From contig NZ_QENQ01000001.1 of the NCBI RefSeq assembly GCF_003096275.1, forward strand, positions 1,419,855 to 1,483,854: a DNA stretch of 64,000 bases. The letters run 5' to 3'. The notes under the pieces are model-generated. The model was not told where the DNA came from. It worked only from the letters and a program-made list of their open reading frames with translations, and did not search any database. Below, piece after piece: positions 1-8,238 of the stretch (position 1 is the first letter of the stretch; each line of letters opens with the position of its first letter). Source of the stretch: Sphingomonas pokkalii (lineage in GTDB: Bacteria; Pseudomonadota; Alphaproteobacteria; Sphingomonadales; Sphingomonadaceae). Position numbers and translations under genes: made by a program.

Positions 1-92
1 AACCCTGGCAGTACAGAAACGCGGGCCCAAGCCAAAGCGAATGGCGATTAGTGAGTGTGTTTAGTAAACTGTCACCGTAATTCAAAGGCTGC

Positions 93-299
93 TGGCGCGA
101 CAATGTGTTCGTGGAGCGCCTATGGCGCTCGGTGAAATACGAGGAGGTGTATCTCAACGCCTATGCTTCGGTCCCCGAGGCGCGCGCCGGCATCGGCCGC
201 TATCTCGGCTTCTACAATGCCGTCCGACCGCATTCTGCGCTTGGCGGCTGCACGCCAGACCAGATATATTTCGACCAGCCGCTTCTCGCTGCGGCATGA
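93..299 (+). pseudogene. IS3-family transposase OrfB, C-terminal fragment
   Basis: The reading frame encodes only the end of the integrase-type (rve) catalytic domain. It shows the conserved run DNVFVERLWRSVKYEEVYL, then FYNAVRPHSALGG, which is typical of IS3 OrfB. A full OrfB is about 270-300 residues; about 68 are left. The first two Asp residues of the DDE triad are missing, so it cannot be active. No start codon belongs to the original gene; the frame is open from about position 93 and ends at TGA 297-299. Confidence 0.85.
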
Positions 300-362
300 G
301 CAACCAACGGCGATCCACTTATCGAAGCCGCGAGCCTGTCCAGACAAACCGAGCCACTTCTC
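93..362 (+). mobile_element. Remnant of an IS3-family insertion sequence (right end only)
   Basis: This is the surviving 3' part of an IS3-family element: the last part of the transposase and about 60 bases of trailing sequence. Homology starts abruptly near position 93, and nothing before it resembles the rest of an IS. The outer end is guessed near 362, where the trailing sequence resembles the end of sphingomonad IS3 elements; that match is from memory. The element lies directly upstream of the siderophore-receptor operon. Confidence 0.5.
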
Positions 363-448
363 CTGCCGGTCTCCGCTTGTGCCTTTCGGGCAGCCATGCG
401 GCTCCCATCCTGTCCACTGGCGGAACCTGCATCGCTCTCCATGTCTCG

Positions 449-474
449 AATGATAATGCGTTTGACTCGCAATA
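449..474 (+). promoter_or_regulatory. Possible Fur box upstream of the siderophore receptor
   Basis: About 55-80 bases before the receptor start lies an AT-rich imperfect inverted repeat (TGATAATGCG, then TTTGACTCGCAAT). On the other strand it reads TTGCGAGT-N-ACGCATTATCA, reminiscent of alphaproteobacterial Fur targets. Iron repression of such receptors is usual, but the match is by eye and imperfect. Confidence 0.3.
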
Positions 475-529
475 GATGTTGATCCTAAGGGCGGGGCGTT
501 GCACGAGACCTTGAAGGAAAAGCCGGATC

Positions 530-2620
530 ATGCCGTCGTCATTGCGTATCGCTTTGCTCACCTCCGCGCTGTTCGCGCTGCCCGGCACGGCATTCGCCGG
601 CCCGGACGACGATGGTGACAAGGCGGCCGATCAGCAGAGCCAAATCGTCGTCACCGGCATCGTCCAATCGTCGCAAAGCGCCACGGGCCTGGCGCTCTCC
701 CCGCGCGAGACGCCGCAGTCGATCACGATCATCGACCAGGCGCGCATCCAGGATTTTCAGCTCACCAACATCAACGACCTGCTCGACCAGACCGTCGGCA
801 TCAATGTCGAACGCGTGGAGACGGACCGTACCTATTATAATTCGCGGGGCTTCGACATCGCCAGCTTCCAGGTCGACGGGATCGGCCTGCCGGTTGCCTA
901 TGGCATCCAATATGGCGACCTCGATACTGCGCTGTTCGACCGGGTGGAGGCGATCCGCGGCGCCAACGCGCTGATGACCGGCGTCGGCAACCCCTCCGCG
1001 ACGATCAACTATGTCCGCAAGCGCCCGACCGACAGCTTCCAGGCGAAGGGCAGCGTGCAGGCCGGTTCGTGGAACCGCTGGCGCGCCGAGGCCGATGTCT
1101 CGGTACCGGTGACCGACAGCTTCGCCGTCCGCGCCATCTATGCGCACGAGAATCGCGATTCCCACCTCGCCTACAACCATGTGAACCGCAACGTGGCCGG
1201 CCTGATCGCCAGCTGGAAGGTGACGCCGCAGCTCACTGCGACTGCCGGCTACAGCCGCCAGGAGAATGACGCGAGGGGCGTGTTGTGGGGCGCGTTGCCG
1301 CTTACCTATGGCGACGGCAGCCGCATCCCCTATGCGCGCTCGGCAACCCCCGCGGCGCCCTGGACCTTCTGGGATACCACCGATCAGCGCGCCTTCGGCG
1401 AACTCGCCTATGATCTGGGCAGCGGCTGGCAGGCCAAGGGCGTGGTTACCTATGCCAACAACCAGCAGACCGCGAAGCTGCTCTATGCCTTCGGCACGCC
1501 GGACAAGGCGACCGGGCTCGGCATCCGGGGCCAGGTTGGCTTCTACCCGTCCGAAACGGACGAGTATCTGGGGGATGTCACCGCCTCCGGCCCGCTCACC
1601 CTGTTCGGCCGCGCGCATCAGCTGGCGTTCGGCGTGTCGCGCGGCCGGCAGGACAACCGCCAATGGCAGGGGGCAGGCAACAGCCTCATCGCCTATCCGG
1701 CGGTCCCGAACCTCGCCACCGGCGGCATTGCCGATCCGGGAACCGGCCCGGTCACGCTCGAGGCGAACGGCCGCATCGACGTCACCCGTGTCTATGGTGC
1801 CGCGCACCTGAACCTCACCGACCAGTTGAAGGCGGTCGTCGGCGCCGGCGCGACCTGGCTCGAGGCCGGCGGCATCTCCTATGGCGCCGATCTTTACCGC
1901 AAGAATGGCAGGGTCAGCCCCTATGCCGGCTTCACCTATGACCTCACGTCGAATGTCTCTTTCTACGCAAGCTATACCAGCATCTTCAATCCGCAGGATG
2001 AATCGGATGTGCGCGGGCGCCGGCTCGCGCCGATCACCGGCACCAGCATCGAGGGCGGGCTGAAGAGCGAATGGTTCGGCGGTCGACTCTATGCCACAGC
2101 ATCGCTGTTTCGCGCCCGGCAGAAGAATCTCGCGACCGTCGCGGGCCAGTTCGGCCCCGGCGATCCCGGCAAGCTGGGCAGCAACTATTATGTCGGCGTC
2201 GACACTACCGCCCGCGGCTTCGAGCTCGAACTGGGCGGCCGCGTGACGGACAACTGGTCGATCAGCGGCGGCTATACCGGGCTGGAGATCGAGGATGCCG
2301 CCGGCGCCCCCGCCCGCGTGTTCCTCCCCACCAAGAGCCTCAAGCTCGCCACCACCTATGCCGTGCCCGATCTGCGCGACCTGAAGCTGGGTGCCCAGCT
2401 GCGCTGGCAGAACAGGGTCCGCAGCCCCGATTTCAGCGTGACGCAGGATGAGTATGCCGTACTGGACCTGATGGCCAGCATCCGCCTGGTCGATCACGTC
2501 CGCGCCGCGATCAATCTCCGCAACGTGACGGACAGCACCTATCTGGGCAGCCTCATGTGGGGCCAGGCCTTCTATGCCGCGCCGCGCAGCGTGCTCGGCA
2601 GCATCACCTTCAGCTACTGA
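530..2620 (+). CDS. TonB-dependent ferric-siderophore receptor (FhuE/FpvA-like)
   Basis: Outer-membrane receptor of 696 residues that would import a ferric siderophore using energy from TonB-ExbBD. It has a signal peptide (about residues 1-23, ending in AFA), a TonB-box/plug start (QIVVTG), and the siderophore-receptor plug pattern ETPQSITIIDQARIQDF followed by NSRGFDI and FQVDGIGLP. The rest is a beta-barrel ending in an aromatic residue (ITFSY), as outer-membrane proteins do. The start has an AAGGAAA ribosome site 9 bases upstream. It opens a four-gene operon with DUF3649, PepSY and DUF3325 proteins, a layout that recurs with ferric-hydroxamate type receptors. The substrate is not readable; the adjacent NRPS island makes a link to its product possible but unproven. 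Confidence 0.92.
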   Translation: MPSSLRIALLTSALFALPGTAFAGPDDDGDKAADQQSQIVVTGIVQSSQSATGLALSPRETPQSITIIDQARIQDFQLTNINDLLDQTVGINVERVETDRTYYNSRGFDIASFQVDGIGLPVAYGIQYGDLDTALFDRVEAIRGANALMTGVGNPSATINYVRKRPTDSFQAKGSVQAGSWNRWRAEADVSVPVTDSFAVRAIYAHENRDSHLAYNHVNRNVAGLIASWKVTPQLTATAGYSRQENDARGVLWGALPLTYGDGSRIPYARSATPAAPWTFWDTTDQRAFGELAYDLGSGWQAKGVVTYANNQQTAKLLYAFGTPDKATGLGIRGQVGFYPSETDEYLGDVTASGPLTLFGRAHQLAFGVSRGRQDNRQWQGAGNSLIAYPAVPNLATGGIADPGTGPVTLEANGRIDVTRVYGAAHLNLTDQLKAVVGAGATWLEAGGISYGADLYRKNGRVSPYAGFTYDLTSNVSFYASYTSIFNPQDESDVRGRRLAPITGTSIEGGLKSEWFGGRLYATASLFRARQKNLATVAGQFGPGDPGKLGSNYYVGVDTTARGFELELGGRVTDNWSISGGYTGLEIEDAAGAPARVFLPTKSLKLATTYAVPDLRDLKLGAQLRWQNRVRSPDFSVTQDEYAVLDLMASIRLVDHVRAAINLRNVTDSTYLGSLMWGQAFYAAPRSVLGSITFSY

Positions 2621-2627
2621 GGCAGGC

Positions 2628-2924
2628 ATGGGGGTGCATTTCCGCCACGGCTTGGGCTATCGGGCGAACGTCGCGGTCCGCGCGGTCGCCGGCAGCGTCG
2701 GCGCCTATCTGGTTGCCGCCTGGTTCGCGGCGGCGGCGGCGCGTACCCTGCCAATGAATCGGCTGGATGCCACCGTATCGGCGACCATGCTCGCCTTCCT
2801 GGTCGCGCCGGTCGCAACGCTCTGGGCGTTTCTCGCACCCGGCCCGTGGCGTGCGCTCGGCGGCATCCTCGGCGCAGCGGCGCTGCTTGCCGGCATCGCC
2901 TGGGCGGCGGGGGCGCCGGCATGA
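2628..2924 (+). CDS. DUF3649-type small inner-membrane protein of iron-uptake operon
   Basis: 98-residue protein with about three hydrophobic helices (GSVGAYLVAAWFAAAAA, ATMLAFLVAPVATLWAFL, ALGGILGAAALLAGIAWAAG). Size, helix pattern and position between a siderophore receptor and a PepSY protein match DUF3649, whose exact role is unknown. The ATG at 2628 was chosen because it lies just after the receptor stop with AGGCAGG ahead; longer in-frame starts would run back into the receptor gene. It overlaps the next gene by ATGA. The family assignment rests more on context than on sequence identity. Confidence 0.75.
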   Translation: MGVHFRHGLGYRANVAVRAVAGSVGAYLVAAWFAAAAARTLPMNRLDATVSATMLAFLVAPVATLWAFLAPGPWRALGGILGAAALLAGIAWAAGAPA

Positions 2925-4405
2925 GCGCGGTGCGCGACGGTACCCGGCAGGTAATGGCCTGGCTGCATGGCTGGACCGGGCTGCTGCTTGGCTGGCTGTT
3001 GTTCGTGATGTGCCTCGCCGGCACGCTGAGCGTCTTCAAGCCCGAAATCAGCCGCTGGATGCGCCCGGAAACGACCGCGACCGCCGATCGCGCCGCCGCG
3101 CTCACCGCCGCCGCCGGCTTTCTCTCCAAGGCGGCGCCAAGCTCGTTCGGCTGGTATCTTACGCTGCCCAATGCCCGGATGAACACGGTCGAGGCGACCT
3201 ATGATCCCGGCACCGGCTTCGTCTATCGCGCGCTCGATCCGGTTTCCGGCACGCCCGTGCCGCGCGAGACGCTGGGCGGCGAGTTCTTCTACCGCCTCCA
3301 TTTCGAGCTGCAGCTGCCCTTTCCCTGGGGGCGCCTGCTCGCCTCGCTGGCGGCGATGGTGCTGCTGCTCGGCCTCATCACCGGCATCTTCGCGCATCGC
3401 CGCATCTTCAAGGATTTCTTCACCTTCCGCCCGGCCAAGGGCCAGCGCTCCTGGCTCGACGGGCACAATGCGCTGGGTGTGCTCGCGCTGCCCTTCCACC
3501 TCATGATCAGCTTCACCGGGCTGCTGATGCTGGCCACGCTCACCATGCCCTGGGCGATCCGCGCCAATTACGGGGAGGACATGGCTGCGATGTTCCTCGC
3601 CTTCCAGCCCGGCCAGATCGACCGCCCCGCCGCCGGCAAGCCCGCCCCACTGGCCCCGCTCGCCCCCATGCTGCGCGAGGCGGAGCGCCGCTTGGGCCAG
3701 CCCGTCGGCCGGGTGACGATCGCCCATCCGGGCGATGCCGCGTCGACCGTGACCATGTTCCGCGACGATGCCCGCCAGATCGCCTATGCCGCCGGCGCGA
3801 TCAGCTTCGACGGTGCAACCGGCCGCGTCCTGGCCGACTGGACCGAGAGCCGCCCCGCGCTCCAGAGCTACGGCGTTGCCTATGGCCTGCACCTCGCCCG
3901 CTTCGCCCCGCTTGCGACGCGCTGGCTCTATTTCCTGTGCGGCGCGATGCTGACGATGGCGGTGGCGAGCGGGATGGTGCTGTGGGTCGTCAAGCGCCGC
4001 GAGCGGACGCCGCGCAGCCTCGGCAATCGTATCGTCGAGCGGCTGAACGCGGGCGTGCTGGCCGGTGTGCCGATCGGCTGCATCGCCTTCCTGCTGGCCA
4101 ACCGCCTGCTCCCGCTGGGGATGCCGGCCCGCGCCGAGGCAGAGGTCTCCGCCGCCTTGTGGAGCGCGGGTGGGGCGGTGCTGCTGGGCGTGGTGCTGGC
4201 ACCGAAGCGAAGCTGGCCTCTGCTGCTGTCGCTGCTGGCAACGGGCTGCCTGGCCGCGGCGGTGCCCGGCGGCGGCTTTGCGGATGCGGCGCAGACCGGC
4301 ATGAGCGCCACCTTGCTGGCTGCCGCCGCTGCCATCGGCTGGCTTGCCTGGCGGCAGGGGCATCGCGCCGCGCCGCGCCGCCGCGTTCGGGCGCAGACCG
4401 CATGA
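2921..4405 (+). CDS. PepSY-associated TM domain protein (siderophore/iron reductase-like)
   Basis: 494-residue inner-membrane protein of the PepSY_TM family. It opens with the characteristic helix MAWLHGWTGLLLGWLLFVMC and continues with a periplasmic PepSY-like region and further helices around residues 145-165 (MVLLLGLITGIF), 190-215, 345-370 and three more at the C-terminus. Conserved His residues (HGW, HRRIFKDFFTFRP, DGHNALG) fit the proposal that such proteins reduce iron or bind heme during siderophore uptake; that function is inferred from the family. It overlaps both neighbours by ATGA, so the operon is translationally coupled. Confidence 0.88.
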   Translation: MSAVRDGTRQVMAWLHGWTGLLLGWLLFVMCLAGTLSVFKPEISRWMRPETTATADRAAALTAAAGFLSKAAPSSFGWYLTLPNARMNTVEATYDPGTGFVYRALDPVSGTPVPRETLGGEFFYRLHFELQLPFPWGRLLASLAAMVLLLGLITGIFAHRRIFKDFFTFRPAKGQRSWLDGHNALGVLALPFHLMISFTGLLMLATLTMPWAIRANYGEDMAAMFLAFQPGQIDRPAAGKPAPLAPLAPMLREAERRLGQPVGRVTIAHPGDAASTVTMFRDDARQIAYAAGAISFDGATGRVLADWTESRPALQSYGVAYGLHLARFAPLATRWLYFLCGAMLTMAVASGMVLWVVKRRERTPRSLGNRIVERLNAGVLAGVPIGCIAFLLANRLLPLGMPARAEAEVSAALWSAGGAVLLGVVLAPKRSWPLLLSLLATGCLAAAVPGGGFADAAQTGMSATLLAAAAAIGWLAWRQGHRAAPRRRVRAQTA

Positions 4406-4719
4406 TCGCCGCCGGCCTGACCCTGCTCGGTTTCTTCGGTCTCGCCGCCGCGATGCCCCGCCATGCGCCGACCCTGCTTGGAGCCGGGTATCTGCGCGCG
4501 CAGCCACAGTCGCTGCGGATCGCCGGATGGGGCGCCCTTTTGGCCGCGCTGGTGGCGACATTATCTGCCCCGGACTGGCCCGTCGCCCTGGTCACCTGGT
4601 TCGGCCTGCTACCGTTCGCGGCCGCCCTGATCCTGCTGGGCCTGACCTATGATGCGCGCCTGGCCCGTGGCGCAGCGGCAATCGGCGCGCTGGCCATTGC
4701 TGCAGGGCTTTTGGGATAG
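4402..4719 (+). CDS. DUF3325 small membrane protein
   Basis: 105-residue protein with three to four hydrophobic helices and the DUF3325 hallmark near the N-terminus (FFGLAAAMPRHAPTLLG). It is the last gene of the receptor/DUF3649/PepSY operon and starts inside the stop codon of the PepSY gene. Members are found almost only in iron-uptake operons, but their biochemical role is unknown. A strong hairpin follows 5 bases after the stop. Confidence 0.8.
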   Translation: MIAAGLTLLGFFGLAAAMPRHAPTLLGAGYLRAQPQSLRIAGWGALLAALVATLSAPDWPVALVTWFGLLPFAAALILLGLTYDARLARGAAAIGALAIAAGLLG

Positions 4720-4724
4720 AACGA

Positions 4725-4761
4725 AGCGACGGCGCCGGGATCTCCGGACACCGCCGTCGCT
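4725..4761. terminator. Bidirectional hairpin terminator between convergent operons
   Basis: A perfect 10-bp stem (AGCGACGGCG, 4725-4734, with CGCCGTCGCT, 4752-4761) encloses a 17-nt loop that can itself pair CCGG with CCGG. It sits between the DUF3325 gene and the oppositely oriented SPFH gene. There is no clear T-run, so efficiency is uncertain. Confidence 0.6.
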
Positions 4762-5733
4762 CTAACGCGCCGGCCGTGCGCCGGGCGAGCCGTCGGGATT
4801 GAGGATCAGCGGCATGCCGTCGCGGCCGCTGCCGATCACGATGACCTTGCTGTTGGGCGACTTTGCCAGTTCCAGCGTTGCCTCGATGCCGCGCCAACGC
4901 AGATAGCCTTCCGACAGGTTGCTGTTGACGATTTCCTGGAAGTTCCGGATGCCCAGCGCCTCGATCCGGCGCCGTTCGGCCTCCTTGCGCTCGCTCTCGA
5001 TACGGTAGTTATATTCCTGCGATCGCTGCAGCGCCTGGTTCTTTTGGATGATCGCCTGCTTCACCGCCGGCGGTAGCGAAACGTCGCGGATCATCACGTC
5101 TTCCAGCACGACCGCGTCAATTCCCGGATATTCGGGCGGGTTGAACTCGTTGCGCAGGTTCCACGCGACGGCGTTGCGGATTTCCGACTGGATGCGCAGT
5201 CGCCCCGCGCTGTACAGGTCGCTGGAGGCATGTACCGACAGCACGTCGCGCGTGCGTTGCAGGATATCGGGGCCGACCAGCACCTCGCGATAATTCTCGC
5301 CGATATATTGGTGGAGCAGCGGCGCGGCGCGGCCAAGGACCCGATATCGCCATGCCACTTCGAGATGCACGGAAAGCCCGTCCTGCATCAGCACGTCAAA
5401 GCTTGCCTTTTCCTGCTGCAGCCGGCGATCATAGATGTAGACGCGATCCCATGGGAGCGTCAGGTTGATGCCTTCGCCCATCACCATGTCCACCCGCGTC
5501 CCGCCGCCGAAGCGCGACCATAGCACCCCGACATGGCCGGCCGGGATATTGTGTACGATATTGCCGAAAAAGGCGATGAGGCACACCAGCGCGACCAGCA
5601 GTACGATGATCAGTTCATAGCCCAGCCGATCGAGGAAGCGCACAAGACCGCGCAGGCGCGGCGGTACGCGCTCCAGCGGCGAGGGTGGCGCCGCCGGCGG
5701 ATTTCCGGCTTCGGTGCCCGGCTGTTCACTCAT
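4762..5733 (-). CDS. SPFH/prohibitin-domain membrane protein
   Basis: 323-residue protein with a Pro-rich N-terminal tail, one strong membrane helix at about residues 38-60 (LIIVLLVALVCLIAFFGNIV), then an SPFH domain beginning NIPAGHVGVLWSRFGGG, and a charged coiled-coil stretch at about 230-270 (RSQEYNYRIESERKEAERRRIEALG). This is the prohibitin/HflK/stomatin layout; such proteins form ring-like scaffolds that organise membrane proteins. It is the last gene of a six-gene leftward unit and overlaps the ABC-type gene by ATGA. That suggests it scaffolds the membrane proteins encoded with it; this is inference. No protease gene (HflC or NfeD type) accompanies it. Confidence 0.9.
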   Translation of the reverse strand: MSEQPGTEAGNPPAAPPSPLERVPPRLRGLVRFLDRLGYELIIVLLVALVCLIAFFGNIVHNIPAGHVGVLWSRFGGGTRVDMVMGEGINLTLPWDRVYIYDRRLQQEKASFDVLMQDGLSVHLEVAWRYRVLGRAAPLLHQYIGENYREVLVGPDILQRTRDVLSVHASSDLYSAGRLRIQSEIRNAVAWNLRNEFNPPEYPGIDAVVLEDVMIRDVSLPPAVKQAIIQKNQALQRSQEYNYRIESERKEAERRRIEALGIRNFQEIVNSNLSEGYLRWRGIEATLELAKSPNSKVIVIGSGRDGMPLILNPDGSPGARPAR

Positions 5734-7280
5734 CGTGCGATTCCCATGTTGCGCCCGGTTCGCGTCGTATCGTCCAGTATCAGGTGGGTGTTGGCGAGGG
5801 GTATGAAGGCAGGATCGTCGCTGGCGAGTGCGACGGTTACGCCCCGTGCGGTCAGCCGCGCGATCCAGTCGCTGGCCAGCATCCGGCGGAAATCGGAATC
5901 GCGTTCCAGATCGGGGTTGTCGATCACCAGCAGCGGTCGCGCTTCCAGCACCGCGCCCACGAAGGCGAGGCGCGCGGCTTCGGTGCGGCTTGCGCCATCG
6001 ACCTGGAAAGCCCCGTCGCGCCAGTGATCGTGCGGATCCAGTCCAAGCGCGACCAGCATCGCTTCCACCTCCTGCGCGCTGACGGGGCGGCTCGGCAGAG
6101 GGCGGGGAAACGGGCGTGTGTCCGGCAGGACGCCGGCGGTGCGCATCCGTTGCAGCGTGCGGCCCGCGATATCGAGCGCAACGCCATCGACTTCAATCGT
6201 GCCGGTGCGCGGCGCGTCGAGCCCGGCAAGCACCCGCAGGATTCGGCTTCGCGCCTCGCTGTCCCCGGAGAGCAACAAGGTTTCGCCCGATCGCAGCGTC
6301 AGGTCCAGCGGCGGCGCGCTTTCGCGCAGGCGGATCGTGCCGAACGGGACGGTTGCAGCCGGATCGGTGGCGGTGGCGATCGGCGGCTGCAACGCGTGCC
6401 ATTGCGCAGCTGCGCGTTCTGCCGCCAGCAGGGAAGGCGCAAGCTGTGCCAATAGCGCCAGCGGCGTCGCCGCCAGCAACAGCGCCAGGGCGACCGGCAA
6501 CGGGTCCAGTCCCTGCAACAGGCCATCGGCATAGCGGCCGCCGAACAGCGCAACGCCGAGCAGCAGCTGGAGCATCGCCAGGAGGAGCAGCGTACCGCGG
6601 AACCGATCGGCAGTGGCGGCGCTTCGTGCCGTGTCGGCGGTCGCGAAGCGCAGGGCGGCGCTATCGGCCAGGTCACCGGCACGATCGGTGTTCAGGCGGG
6701 CGGCGTCGCGATCGCGGATCAGCGCCTGCACCACGTCCATGGCATCGTCGGCTTCGCGCGACGTGCCTGGGTGATGCGCCTGCCAGCCCGCCGTCACCGC
6801 AACCGCCGCGCCGATCGCCAGCGCGGCCTGCGGCACTGCCCAGGAAAGATAGGCGATCCATCCGGCCAGTTGCGTCAGGCAGAGCAGCGCCAGCGTCGCC
6901 ATCACCGTGGCATCGGCGATCCGCGGCGGGATGCGTGCCATTTGCCGCGCGAAGCAGGGTTGGGCGGGCAGCGCTTCCGCCGCGAGAAGCTGGGCGGTCG
7001 CCTGCCCACGCAGACTGGCGCGCAGGTCTTCCGCCGCGGCGGCACTACGCACATGCAGCGCGCGCGCGGCAACCGCGAACAGGATGAGGAGCACCGCGAA
7101 CAGCAGGGCGGGGACCAGCCCCTCGGCCTGTCCGGTCAGCAGGCCGAGGGCAAGGGCAGCCAGGGCCGTGCCGCTCAGCCCGGCGGTTGCCGCAAGCAGA
7201 AAAAGATGTTGTGCGGCGTGCCGGCTTAGATGCCCCAGCAGCAGATCGATAAGGGCGGAGCGCCTGCGGATACCGTTCAT
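5730..7280 (-). CDS. ABC exporter-like protein with degenerate, probably inactive ATPase domain
   Basis: 516 residues: an N-terminal half with about six membrane helices (residues about 20-320) fused to a C-terminal ATPase-like domain, the architecture and size of peptide exporters of the SyrD/PvdE type. All ATPase motifs are eroded. The Walker A site reads SGDSEARSR (from residue 338) with no GK(S/T), Walker B ends IDNPD instead of DE, the LSGGQ signature is replaced around VDGASRTEAAR, and the switch His is lost (ASDDPAF). The fold landmarks remain (LLLSGD, GLDAPRTGTIEVDG). The frame is open throughout and the gene is overlapped by ATGA on both sides, so it looks maintained rather than decaying. 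I chose ATG 7280 (MNGIRRR) because it overlaps the upstream stop; an in-frame ATG 12 codons earlier exists. Confidence 0.75.
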   Translation of the reverse strand: MNGIRRRSALIDLLLGHLSRHAAQHLFLLAATAGLSGTALAALALGLLTGQAEGLVPALLFAVLLILFAVAARALHVRSAAAAEDLRASLRGQATAQLLAAEALPAQPCFARQMARIPPRIADATVMATLALLCLTQLAGWIAYLSWAVPQAALAIGAAVAVTAGWQAHHPGTSREADDAMDVVQALIRDRDAARLNTDRAGDLADSAALRFATADTARSAATADRFRGTLLLLAMLQLLLGVALFGGRYADGLLQGLDPLPVALALLLAATPLALLAQLAPSLLAAERAAAQWHALQPPIATATDPAATVPFGTIRLRESAPPLDLTLRSGETLLLSGDSEARSRILRVLAGLDAPRTGTIEVDGVALDIAGRTLQRMRTAGVLPDTRPFPRPLPSRPVSAQEVEAMLVALGLDPHDHWRDGAFQVDGASRTEAARLAFVGAVLEARPLLVIDNPDLERDSDFRRMLASDWIARLTARGVTVALASDDPAFIPLANTHLILDDTTRTGRNMGIAR

Positions 7281-7447
7281 GCTGGATCGGTCATCCTGCG
7301 TCCGACGAACCGGCAATAGAGGAAGCCCAGCAGCGGCGTGAACACCACCGCCAGAGCCAGCAAACGCCAGAAGCCGTGCGGCCGGTTCCGGCCATATGCG
7401 GCTACGATCGCCGCAAGGACGATATACAGCCCCAACGGGCTGATCAT
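7277..7447 (-). CDS. Small two-helix membrane protein (sister of the 8064-8228 product)
   Basis: 56 residues beginning MISPLGLYIVLAAIVAAYG, with two hydrophobic helices separated by GRNRPHGFW and a short basic tail (CRFVGRRMTDPA). I do not recognise a family. It resembles the 54-residue protein encoded at 8064-8228 in length, helix placement and the central G-R-(N/D)-R-P-x-G-F motif, so the two look like duplicates. Its start overlaps the previous stop and its stop overlaps the next start (ATGA both times), which makes translation as part of the operon very likely. Confidence 0.75.
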   Translation of the reverse strand: MISPLGLYIVLAAIVAAYGRNRPHGFWRLLALAVVFTPLLGFLYCRFVGRRMTDPA

Positions 7448-8028
7448 GACGTACGCTTCAAGGCGAGGGGCCCTTCCGGGCGGACGACGACGAAGGACGT
7501 GCAATCCGACCCGTCGAGGAAGCTGCACCGATATACATGAACCGCGCCCACCAGCCCGGCGCACTGGCCCGATGTGGCGGGCACCGGCGTGATGCTCTGT
7601 TCCGAAAGCGGTGCCACTTCGACGCGGTGCACCGATCCGCCGGTACTGCCGCCGCCGGTGTACTGGATGCCGAATTCCAGATCCTCGATCGCCTGACCCG
7701 CGCTGTTGTACACGGAAAGGCCGACATTGCAGGTATACTGGCCAGGGCTGGCCAGGTTTTCCACCATCACGGCCGTCGTCGCGGTGATGGCGATCGATGC
7801 CCGCGCGTGTGTTAGCAGTTCCATCCGGTGCTGCTGGGTGGGCAGGATCGTTCTGTTGGCCGCAGCTGCCTCGTCCGCTTGCGTCGCGCGCTTCACGGTT
7901 CGCTCGGTGTCGGTCTGGTTCCGTCCATGGTCGAACGAGGCATATAGAATCGCCCCGCCGATCAGCAGGAACAGCAAGGTCCGCAGTTGCGGATCTCCCG
8001 GCGAGGGTCGCCGCTTCGGAATCTTCAT
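7444..8028 (-). CDS. Unknown membrane-anchored extracytoplasmic protein, four C-terminal cysteines
   Basis: 194 residues. A basic N-terminus (MKIPKRRPSPGDPQ) is followed by one membrane helix at about residues 17-34 (TLLFLLIGGAILYASFD), a polar segment, and a beta-rich domain with four Cys (YTCNVG, SGQCAG, YRCSF, SDCTS) that could form two disulfides outside the cytoplasm. No family was recognised. ATG 8028 was preferred over an in-frame ATG 10 codons upstream because the residues begin a normal basic N-in signal anchor there. It is part of the six-gene SPFH/ABC-like operon, with ATGA overlap to the next gene. Confidence 0.7.
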   Translation of the reverse strand: MKIPKRRPSPGDPQLRTLLFLLIGGAILYASFDHGRNQTDTERTVKRATQADEAAAANRTILPTQQHRMELLTHARASIAITATTAVMVENLASPGQYTCNVGLSVYNSAGQAIEDLEFGIQYTGGGSTGGSVHRVEVAPLSEQSITPVPATSGQCAGLVGAVHVYRCSFLDGSDCTSFVVVRPEGPLALKRTS

Positions 8029-8063
8029 GAACGTTCGGCCCTCCCCCTGCCTAGCCATCCTGC

Positions 8064-8228
8064 CTAGTGCCTCGGCGGACTGCTTTGCCCCAGCAGCAGC
8101 GCCGTCAGAGCAATGAGCGGCGACAGGATGACAGCAAGCACGAACGTTCCGAGAAAGCCAAGCGGCCGATCGCGGCCGACGATGCCGACCGCGACGGAGA
8201 GCAGCAGAAAAATCAGCAGGGGGAGCAT
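8064..8228 (-). CDS. Small two-helix membrane protein, first copy
   Basis: 54 residues, MLPLLIFLLLSVAVGIVG, then RDRPLGFLG, then a second hydrophobic helix and a short tail ending PPRH. It is a paralogue-like partner of the 56-residue protein at 7277-7447. It lies 10 bases after the DUF697-like gene in the same orientation and 35 bases before the Cys-rich anchored protein. Coding support is the hydrophobic pattern, the shared GRDRPxGF motif and the operon position. Confidence 0.65.
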   Translation of the reverse strand: MLPLLIFLLLSVAVGIVGRDRPLGFLGTFVLAVILSPLIALTALLLGQSSPPRH

Positions 8229-8238
8229 GACCGGGCGA

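Noticed and set aside
539..2629. Long open frame on the minus strand across the receptor gene (696 codons)
   Set aside because: It mirrors the receptor's codon pattern in GC-rich DNA and has no domain, signal or ribosome site.
2705..4561. 618-codon minus-strand frame
   Set aside because: Lies over three coupled, clearly coding plus-strand genes.
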